This document shows, one piece after another, positions 35,183 to 40,427 of a stretch of 40,427 bases of DNA; positions within the stretch are counted from its first letter, which is position 1; each line of letters starts with the position of its first letter. Origin of the DNA: Achromobacter sp. UMC71 (GTDB taxonomy: Bacteria > Pseudomonadota > Gammaproteobacteria > Burkholderiales > Burkholderiaceae_B). Made by a program: the position numbers and the translations under genes. The notes beneath the pieces are model-generated. The model was not told the origin of the DNA, did not search any database, and saw only the letters and a program-made list of their open reading frames with translations. The stretch is from contig NZ_LZZT01000046.1 in assembly GCF_014170305.1 (NCBI RefSeq), positions 1-40,427 on the forward strand, written 5' to 3'.

Positions 35183-35617
35183 ATGAACAAGCGCATTGAA
35201 CGTTGCACCATGGCCGCCGTCATGGCCCTGGGCACCCTGGCCGTCGCCGGCGTCCTGTCCACCGCGCAGGCCGCCCTGCCGCCCGTCAAGCACCAGGGCA
35301 GCGTGCAGTATGTCAGCGGCGGCATCGGCCTGGACGAATCCGAAGCCCTCAAGGCCGCCGCCAAGGACTACCCCCTGGCGCTGACCTTCGCCGCCCAGCG
35401 CGACGGCAAGGCCGACTACGTCGCCAGCGTCGCCGTCAGCATCCACGACGCGCACGGCAAGGAAGTCCTGAAAGCCGAATCCGAAGGTCCCTACATGCTG
35501 GTGAAATTGCCGGCCGGCAGCTACAAGATATCGGCCACTTTCAATGGCAAGGCGCAAGACCGCGAAGTGACCGTGCAGAACAGCGGCACGGCGCGCGCCG
35601 TCTTTGAATGGAAGTGA
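35183..35617 (+). CDS. Secreted beta-rich protein (carboxypeptidase-regulatory-like)
   Basis: A 144-residue exported protein. The signal peptide (about 1-30) ends in STAQAA. The mature domain has a beta-sandwich look: VKHQGSVQYVSGGIGLDESEALKAAAKDYPLALTFAAQRDGKADYVASVAVSIHDAHGKEVLKAESEGPYMLVKLPAGSYKISATFNGKAQDREVTV. The GPYMLVKLPAGSYKISATFNG strand pair is the hallmark of carboxypeptidase-regulatory-like folds. No enzyme activity is predicted. A strong AGGAGAA ribosome site lies eight bases before the ATG. It converges with the glycerophosphodiesterase gene. Confidence 0.82.
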   Translation: MNKRIERCTMAAVMALGTLAVAGVLSTAQAALPPVKHQGSVQYVSGGIGLDESEALKAAAKDYPLALTFAAQRDGKADYVASVAVSIHDAHGKEVLKAESEGPYMLVKLPAGSYKISATFNGKAQDREVTVQNSGTARAVFEWK

Positions 35618-35647
35618 GGCGCCACGCGCCGTGATGCGCGCTTGCGC

Positions 35648-36643
35648 TCACGGGAACGTTGCCGAGGGGCTGCGGCCCTTGAACACGTGGGCCGCCGCTT
35701 CGATTTCGTTGGTCCAGATCCCGCCGGCATACCCCGCGGGCACGCGGCGCATGTCGTCGGGCGTGTCGATACCGGTCGAAAACCCTTCCCCGTGATATGG
35801 CCCGACCAGGAACGCGCGGCTGCCCGCCTCGCGCAGCCGCGCCTGGAACCGGCCGGGCCAACCCCACAGCCAGGGCGCGACATTGATCGGCACCATCAGC
35901 AGCCTGCCATGGCAGGCCTGCGGCACCTGCCCGGTCCAGCCCATTGCCGCGTAGCGCAGCAGGCAGGATTTCAGGCCCGAGCGCGTCAACGTCAGCACAT
36001 CCGGCGACAACTCGCGCAGGCGCGCCATCGGCTCGTCGCCGCCATAGGCCATGAAGTCGCGGCGCCGCTCGGGCGTCAAGGCATTGAACACGCGGGCCAG
36101 GGCCTCGCCCTCGGCCGCATCGCGGCTCTTGATGTGGATCAGGAAACGCTGGCGCGGAAAGGCGGCCAGCACCTCGTCCAGCGCCGGCATCAGCCCCACC
36201 CCGCGGCCCCGGAAGGGAAAAGTCTTGCCCCCGTCCGCCGTGTAGCCGTAGCCGATATCCAGCGCCTTGAGCTGGGCCATGGAATGCTCGCGCGTCACGC
36301 CGCGGCCGTCCGTGCGGCAGTCCAGCGTCCAGTCATGGAACACCGCGAACTGGCCGTCCGTGGTCGGGTGCACGTCGATTTCGACGATGTCGGCGCCCGC
36401 GTCGAAACTGACGCGCATCGACGCGATGGTGTTTTCCAGGTAGCTGTGGACCGGCGGCAGGATCCGCGTGGCCGTGCAGGTATCGGGCTGCATGCCGGCC
36501 GTGCCGTAGCGCTGCGCGACGCCGCGATGCGCCAGCAGCGTCGGCTGCGCGCCCGGAGCCGGCGCCGTCCAGTCGGCGTTGCCGACATAGATCAGCGCCG
36601 CCGCCGCGACGGCGGCGCCGGCCGCGATGCGCCGCTTGCGCAC
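35648..36643 (-). CDS. Glycerophosphodiester phosphodiesterase
   Basis: A 331-residue protein with a non-ATG start (GTG at 36643; GTG at 36655, overlapping the MAPEG stop, is an alternative). A signal or anchor helix (RRIAAGAAVAAAALIYVGNA) precedes a GDPD barrel. The catalytic residues are visible: H39-R40 (LLAHRGV), E88 and D90 (IVEIDVHPTTDG), and H103 (VFHDWTLD), plus a lower barrel strand RFLIHIKSRD. It hydrolyses glycerophosphodiesters to glycerol 3-phosphate and an alcohol, probably in the periplasm. It is coupled to the MAPEG gene. Its product could feed GlpD, but that link is inference. Confidence 0.88.
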   Translation of the reverse strand: MRKRRIAAGAAVAAAALIYVGNADWTAPAPGAQPTLLAHRGVAQRYGTAGMQPDTCTATRILPPVHSYLENTIASMRVSFDAGADIVEIDVHPTTDGQFAVFHDWTLDCRTDGRGVTREHSMAQLKALDIGYGYTADGGKTFPFRGRGVGLMPALDEVLAAFPRQRFLIHIKSRDAAEGEALARVFNALTPERRRDFMAYGGDEPMARLRELSPDVLTLTRSGLKSCLLRYAAMGWTGQVPQACHGRLLMVPINVAPWLWGWPGRFQARLREAGSRAFLVGPYHGEGFSTGIDTPDDMRRVPAGYAGGIWTNEIEAAAHVFKGRSPSATFP

Positions 36644-36647
36644 GCGG

Positions 36648-37022
36648 CTACACACCCGAGAACAGGATGGCGATCGTGAACCCCATGCCGATCGTCCACA
36701 CCAGCGAGCGCAGCGCGCCCCAGCCCGCCAGGTACATCGCCAGATAGCCCAGCCGCACACCCAGCCAGCAGGCCATCAACGTGGCCACGTGCGCGGGCGG
36801 CGCCTGGTTATACAGGGCGAACAGCACCGCCCCGAAAAAGAACGGCAACGCCTCGAAGGTATTGATCTGCGCCGCGTTGGCGCGCGCGCGCCAGCCTTCC
36901 TGGCGGGCCAGCCAGGCGCGCGGATCGTTGTTGTCGAACTTCTTGCCGCCGGCCTTGGCCACAATCGTCGAGATGAACGGCAGGATCGCCGCCGCCAACA
37001 TCAACCAAGCGATCATTTTCAT
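36648..37022 (-). CDS. MAPEG family membrane protein
   Basis: A 124-residue protein with four membrane helices: MIAWLMLAAAILPFISTIVAKA, then the conserved loop NNDPRAWLARQEGWRARANAAQINTFEALPFFFGAVLFAL, where R-A-x-x-A-x-x-N-x-x-E-x-x-P-F is the MAPEG signature. LMACWLGVRLGYLAMYLAG and a last helix follow. Family members include glutathione transferase- and peroxidase-like membrane enzymes, while bacterial versions of this short type have no proven activity. The ATG at 37022 is the first in frame at family length. Its stop overlaps or abuts the glycerophosphodiesterase start. Confidence 0.9.
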   Translation of the reverse strand: MKMIAWLMLAAAILPFISTIVAKAGGKKFDNNDPRAWLARQEGWRARANAAQINTFEALPFFFGAVLFALYNQAPPAHVATLMACWLGVRLGYLAMYLAGWGALRSLVWTIGMGFTIAILFSGV

Positions 37023-37359
37023 TGCAGCTCCTTGTACGGGCGGAACGTCTCCCGCCAACTGGCGGCAAGCCGATGCCGCCGCTGCGGCATGGTCGCCTGA
37101 AAGCGCGAAAATGAAAAGCCCGGGCGCTTGCGCTGCCGGGCTTGCCGCGGCGCGGTCCGGCCACGCCTTCGTGGATGGCGGACCGGGTGTGCGGCCCTTG
37201 GATACGCCCGCATACACTAGCGGGCTTGCGACGCCGCCGGGGCACGCCTTGGGATGTCGGGCCGGTTGTGCTTCCGCGTGGACTTGTCCGCGGGGCGGCG
37301 ATGCCGGATCACCCACTCGGACGCAGGCCGCCGCCATTCGTTTCAATGCAGGAAGATTC
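37023..37359. other. 337-bp divergent gap with GC-rich hairpins, possible small RNA
   Basis: No protein gene is convincing here. On the minus strand it contains a hairpin CCCGC/GCGGG (about 37208-37224), a long imperfect stem CGGTCC...GGACCG (about 37154-37189) and a terminator-like stem AAGCCCGG (37116-37123 with 37136-37143) followed by TTTTCATTTTC. A further 7-bp hairpin (37073-37079 with 37084-37090) lies nearer the MAPEG start. Taken together this could be a short non-coding RNA or a structured MAPEG leader. The CPBP promoter and its GGAAG ribosome site must also be in the right part of the gap. Confidence 0.4.
37112..37143 (-). terminator. Terminator-like hairpin upstream of the MAPEG gene
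   Basis: AAGCCCGG (37116-37123) pairs with CCGGGCTT (37136-37143), and the loop itself pairs GCGC with GCGC. Read on the minus strand the stem is followed by a T-rich tail (CTTTTCATTTTC). No annotated minus-strand gene ends here; it would stop either a small RNA or an attenuated MAPEG leader. Confidence 0.5.
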
Positions 37360-38211
37360 ATGCCGCTCGCTTCTCCCGGTTCGCTCTTGTTCGTCGCCGC
37401 CGCCCTGTTGTGGCTACCCGCCACCCGCCGCTGGTCACTGCTGCCGCTGGCCGCGGCCTACGCCGGGGCCTGGAGCCAAGGCGGCATCGAACCGCTGGCG
37501 CTGGTGTGGCCGGCCCTGTTGGCGGTGGCCGCGAGGCTGATCCGCCCGGCCGCGCCGCCCGCCCTGCGCGCCGCCGGTCACACGCTGTTCCTGGTGTTGG
37601 CCGTACTGCTGTTCCTGCACTGGCTGCCGGGCTATCACAACCCGCTGGTGATTCCGCGCGCCGCGCTCACGCCCGACGCCGTGCCCTTCGGTATGTACCT
37701 GAACCTGGACAAGCCGCTGGTCGCGTTCTGGGTCATCCTGGCCGCCGCGCCCGTCATGGCGGGTGTCAACGCGCGCACGACCCTTGCCGCCGCGCTGACC
37801 GCCTGCGCGGCCGCTCTCGCGGCATGCCTGGGGCTGGCCTTGATCCTGGGCATGGTGGGATGGGCGCCGAAATGGCCCGAGTCCGGTTGGCTCTGGCTGG
37901 TCAACAACGCCTTGCTGGTGACGCTGACCGAGGAAGCGCTGTTCCGCGGCTATGTGCAGCAGCGGCTGACGCAGGCGTGGCGTGGCCACCGCTACGGCGC
38001 TATCGCGGCGCTGTTGACCGCCGCCGTGCTGTTCGGACTGGCCCATTATGCCGGCGGCTGGCAATGGATGCTGCTGGCCGGCATTGCCGGCGTGGCATAT
38101 GGCGTGGCTTACCGCTACGGCGGCCTGACGGCCGCGGCGCTGGCCCACCTGGGCCTGAACGCGGCGCACTACGGGCTGTTCACCTACCCGATGCGCGCGA
38201 TCCTCAATTGA
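37360..38211 (+). CDS. CPBP family intramembrane metalloprotease
   Basis: A 283-residue polytopic membrane protein (about eight helices) with the CPBP/Abi active-site motifs: EEALFRG (E191, E192, R196), FGLAH (H229) and HLGLN (H263, N267). The enzymes are zinc proteases related to Rce1, which cleave within membranes; bacterial roles range from processing of peptides to bacteriocin self-immunity. Substrate unknown here. The ATG at 37360 follows GGAAG and gives a normal length. It is divergent from the MAPEG gene and convergent with the old yellow enzyme. Confidence 0.92.
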   Translation: MPLASPGSLLFVAAALLWLPATRRWSLLPLAAAYAGAWSQGGIEPLALVWPALLAVAARLIRPAAPPALRAAGHTLFLVLAVLLFLHWLPGYHNPLVIPRAALTPDAVPFGMYLNLDKPLVAFWVILAAAPVMAGVNARTTLAAALTACAAALAACLGLALILGMVGWAPKWPESGWLWLVNNALLVTLTEEALFRGYVQQRLTQAWRGHRYGAIAALLTAAVLFGLAHYAGGWQWMLLAGIAGVAYGVAYRYGGLTAAALAHLGLNAAHYGLFTYPMRAILN

Positions 38212-38335
38212 AACGCGGGCCTGGGACCCCGCCTGCGGCCATGCCGCCAGCGCAATCCCAAGCCCGCGCTCGGATTCGGTCAGGCCACGCCGGGGCTGCC
38301 CAGGCAGGCAGCGCCCGAGAAACCAATCAGGCCAT

Positions 38336-39391
38336 TCAGGCCGGCAACGCCGGATAGTCCGTGTAGCCCGCCGCGCCCGCCGAATAGAACGTCGACGAAT
38401 CCGGCGCGTTCAACGGCGCATTCCGTGCAAAACGCTGCGCCAGATCGGGGTTGGCGATGTATTGCACGCCGAACGCCACCGCATCGACACGGCCCGCCTC
38501 GATCGCGGCTTCAGCCGATTCGCGCGTGTAGCCTTCGTTGCCGATGTACACGCCGCCGAACGCTTCGCGCAGCTGCGGGCCGATGCTGTCGGCGCCTTCA
38601 TGTTCACGCACGCACAGGAACGCCAGGTTGCGGCGGCGTGCCGCCCGCGCCACATAGCTGAACGTCGTCAACGGATCCGAATCGCTCATCGTGTGCGAAT
38701 CGCCGCGTGGCGACAAATGCAGGCCGACCCGGCCCGCGCCCCACACGCTCACGCAGGCGTCGATCACTTCCAGCATCAGGCGGGCGCGGCCTTCCAGCGA
38801 GCCGCCGTAGCCGTCGGTGCGGTGATTGGTGCCGTCCTGCAGGAACTGATCCAGCAGATAGCCGTTGGCGCCGTGCACTTCCACGCCGTCGAATCCGGCT
38901 TCCTTGGCCAGCAGCGCGCCGCGGCGGTAGGCCTCGACCACGCCCGGGATCTCGTCCGTTTCCAGCGCGCGCGGCACCACATAGCCGCGCTTCGGGCGTA
39001 CCAGGCTCACATGCCCGTCCGCCGCGATCGCACTGGGCGCCACCGGCAGCTCGCCGTTCAGGAACACCGGATCGGAAATCCGGCCCACGTGCCACAGCTG
39101 CGCAAAAATGCGGCCGCCGGCGGCGTGCACCGCCTCGGTCACCTTGCGCCAGCCCTTGACCTGGTCTTGCGACCACAGCCCCGGCGTATCGGCATAGCCC
39201 ACGCCCTGCGGCGTCACCGAGGTCGCCTCGGTCAGGATCAGCCCCGCGCCGGCGCGCTGGACGTAATACTCGGCCATCAGTTCATTGGGCACCCGGCCTT
39301 CGCTGGCGCGCTGGCGAGTCAACGGGGCCATGATGATTCGGTTCGGCAGGGTCAGATCGCCCACGCGCAGGGGTTCAAACAACTGGCTCAT
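38336..39391 (-). CDS. nemA: Old yellow enzyme, alkene reductase (NemA-like)
   Basis: A 351-residue FMN enzyme of the OYE family. The landmarks are LFEPLRVGDLTLPNRIIMAPLTRQRASEGRVPNELMAEYYVQRAGAGLILTEATSV, FAQLWHVGR, and the substrate-anion-binding pair H173/N176 (VEVHGANGYLLDQFLQDGTNHRTDGYGGSLEGRARLMLEV). It reduces activated C=C bonds, quinones or nitro compounds with NAD(P)H. Close relatives include E. coli NemA and pentaerythritol tetranitrate reductase. The ATG at 39391 is supported. The ArsR gene lies 47 bp upstream on the same strand, so the regulator and the enzyme form one unit. Confidence 0.92.
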   Translation of the reverse strand: MSQLFEPLRVGDLTLPNRIIMAPLTRQRASEGRVPNELMAEYYVQRAGAGLILTEATSVTPQGVGYADTPGLWSQDQVKGWRKVTEAVHAAGGRIFAQLWHVGRISDPVFLNGELPVAPSAIAADGHVSLVRPKRGYVVPRALETDEIPGVVEAYRRGALLAKEAGFDGVEVHGANGYLLDQFLQDGTNHRTDGYGGSLEGRARLMLEVIDACVSVWGAGRVGLHLSPRGDSHTMSDSDPLTTFSYVARAARRRNLAFLCVREHEGADSIGPQLREAFGGVYIGNEGYTRESAEAAIEAGRVDAVAFGVQYIANPDLAQRFARNAPLNAPDSSTFYSAGAAGYTDYPALPA

Positions 39392-39438
39392 ACAAACAAT
39401 CCTTGCCCGGCGGTCGGGCGCTAGGTAGCGGCGGCAGG

Positions 39439-39780
39439 CTACATATCTTGGTTCAATTGCTGCAAAAACGCGGCAATCACAGGTTCATTGCGACGAAAGA
39501 ACACCCACTGCCCCACCTTCGTGGGCGTAATCAGCCCCGCGCGCTGCAGCACCGCCAGGTGTGAAGACACCGTGGACTGCGACAGCCCGCAGCGCCCATC
39601 GATATGGCCCGCGCACACCCCGTTTTCAAAGGTATGCCCCGGCCGTTCCTCGAAGTGCGCCTCCGGCGTCTTCAACCACGCCAGGATCTCGCGGCGCACC
39701 GGATTCGCCAGCGCCTTGAGAATGGCGTCGGCATCAATATCCGGAGCGGCCGCCGCAGCGGTGGAAGGAAGGGTCGTCAT
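39439..39780 (-). CDS. ArsR-family transcriptional regulator
   Basis: A 113-residue winged-helix repressor. After a flexible N-terminus the core is ADAILKALANPVRREILAWLK, then an insert with histidine and cysteine (HFEERPGHTFENGVCAGHIDGRCGLS), then the recognition helix QSTVSSHLAVLQRAGLITPTKVGQWVFFRRNE. Cysteines in the insert (NGVC, GRC) could sense electrophiles or metals; sensing type is inference. The ATG at 39780 is preferred over a TTG at 39795 because a promoter with -10 TATAAG at 39806-39811 would leave no leader for the latter. It precedes nemA. Confidence 0.88.
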   Translation of the reverse strand: MTTLPSTAAAAAPDIDADAILKALANPVRREILAWLKTPEAHFEERPGHTFENGVCAGHIDGRCGLSQSTVSSHLAVLQRAGLITPTKVGQWVFFRRNEPVIAAFLQQLNQDM

Positions 39781-39805
39781 ATTCAAATATCGCAATTTAT
39801 CGAAT

Positions 39806-39835
39806 CTTATATCGAGACATCTCGATATATAGTCA
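39806..39835 (-). promoter_or_regulatory. arsR-nemA promoter with palindrome in the spacer
   Basis: On the minus strand, TGACTA (39830-39835) and TATAAG (39806-39811) are spaced by 18 bp as -35 and -10. A palindrome with 10-bp arms (39808-39817 and 39820-39829, core ATCGAGA / TCTCGAT, two-base centre) fills the spacer and overlaps the -10. A repressor bound here would block RNA polymerase, which fits ArsR autoregulation. Confidence 0.65.
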
Positions 39836-39901
39836 TGCCCCTACAGCCTGAGGGGCTTTCCGCCGCCGGAGCGCTGGAGATACCAGACCAGCACAGCGCC
39901 C

Positions 39902-40318
39902 CTACTCGCCCTGCACCCGCCCCCGCAACCGCTTCACCTCGCCATGCAGCACCTTGCGCTGCACCCGCCGCCGCTGCGACGCCCGCGTCGGCTTCGTCGC
40001 CCGCCGCGGCTTCTCGACCTTCGCCGCCGCCCGCACCAGATTCACCAGCCGCTCGATCGCCTCGGCCCGATTCTTCTCCTGGCTGCGAAACGACTGCGAC
40101 TTGATGACAATCACGCCATCCTTGGAAATCCGATGATCACTCAACCCGCACAAGGCGTCCTTGATCTCGTCCGGCAACGACGAGGCCCGCACATCAAACC
40201 GCAGATGCACGGCACTGGAAACCTTATTGACGTTCTGCCCCCCGGCGCCCTGCGCCCGGATCATGGAGAACTCGAGCTCGCGCTCGTCGATATATAGAGA
40301 ATCTTGAACATGAAACAT
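39902..40318 (-). CDS. arfB: Ribosome-rescue peptidyl-tRNA hydrolase ArfB
   Basis: A 138-residue protein of the class-I release-factor type with the catalytic GGQ at residues 26-28 (RAQGAGGQNVNKVSSAVHLRFD). It continues through SLPDEIKDAL, DGVIVIKSQSFRSQEKNRAEAIERL and a long basic C-terminal tail (KPRRATKPTRASQRRRVQRKVLHGEVKRL) that enters the empty mRNA channel. ArfB releases peptides from ribosomes stalled at the ends of truncated messages. The ATG at 40318 gives the family length; the upstream extension has no support. It lies 121 bp from the arsR gene on the same strand. Confidence 0.93.
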   Translation of the reverse strand: MFHVQDSLYIDERELEFSMIRAQGAGGQNVNKVSSAVHLRFDVRASSLPDEIKDALCGLSDHRISKDGVIVIKSQSFRSQEKNRAEAIERLVNLVRAAAKVEKPRRATKPTRASQRRRVQRKVLHGEVKRLRGRVQGE

Positions 40319-40427
40319 AGCGCGTAAGTATAAGTGTTCCCCTCCGACGCCCCGCCAAGAACTACACGGCAGAACACCACTCAGCCCCAGCCAAGCCCCC
40401 CCGCCAGCCACGACCAGTCCTCAACGG

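Noticed and set aside
36781..37359. N-terminal extension of the CPBP protease reading frame by 193 codons
   Set aside because: The extension runs antisense through the MAPEG gene, lacks membrane or family features, and the ATG at 37360 has a ribosome site and gives the right length.
40287..40300. TCGATATATAG inside arfB, identical to part of the ArsR palindrome flank
   Set aside because: It covers only half of the palindrome, lies within coding sequence for the conserved SLYID start, and is probably coincidental.

Overview
The window is GC-rich, densely coded DNA with the marks of the betaproteobacterial family Alcaligenaceae, most likely Achromobacter or a close Bordetella relative. The evidence is a general porin with an AQSSVTLYG start, a DUF4148 secreted protein, a glycerol ABC transporter of the glpSTPQUV type, FUSC and DUF2784 proteins, and strong third-position GC. 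The genus is an inference. There are about 45 protein genes. I see no tRNA, rRNA, CRISPR array, prophage or complete insertion sequence.

Layout. Positions 1-182 are an almost perfect 88-bp inverted repeat running into the start of an S4 RNA-binding protein gene. Next come a membrane-anchored Mrr-like nuclease-fold protein, a DUF2784 membrane protein, a TPR protein and, on the minus strand, an acyl-CoA dehydrogenase. An Rrf2 regulator (4705-5190) is divergent from a thioredoxin-reductase-like flavoenzyme with a CPYCHGYE motif. From 6235 to 13714 lies a mixed accessory region: a DUF2971/DUF1963-like gene pair, two small membrane proteins, a porin, a methyltransferase, a second DUF1963-like protein, a stand-alone OmpR-type DNA-binding domain and a DUF4148 protein.

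The centre (13816-22558) is a glycerol-use locus. The ABC transporter operon glpS-T-P-Q-U-V (minus strand) diverges from glpR-glpD (plus strand) across a 207-bp AT-rich control region. GlpS and GlpT carry complementary defects, so one ATP site looks canonical and the other degenerate. No glycerol kinase gene is present, so it must lie elsewhere. A small HD-GYP protein follows.

From 23465 to 30680 a TetR regulator with an 18-bp AT palindrome over its promoter separates two transcription units. One is a curA-like reductase plus a DJ-1/PfpI protein (electrophile or aldehyde handling). The other is the regulator's own operon, encoding a lipoprotein membrane-fusion protein, an ABC ATPase, an ABC-2 permease and an outer-membrane factor, which together make a full tripartite efflux pump.

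The right end holds a response-regulator-like protein with a non-canonical receiver, a nested inverted-repeat element (about 31550-31680), a YbaK-family deacylase, a FUSC transporter, a TANGO2/NRDE protein, a secreted beta-rich protein, a glycerophosphodiesterase with a MAPEG protein, a CPBP protease, an ArsR-regulated old yellow enzyme, and the ribosome-rescue factor ArfB. Three separately regulated redox or electrophile modules (Rrf2/flavoenzyme, TetR/CurA-DJ-1, ArsR/OYE) in 40 kb is a recurring theme. No single locus is clearly a new system. The best candidates for a closer look are the DUF2971/DUF1963-like pair, the CPYCHGYE flavoenzyme, the asymmetric glycerol ATPases, the pseudo-receiver regulator and the possible small RNA near 37100-37230.
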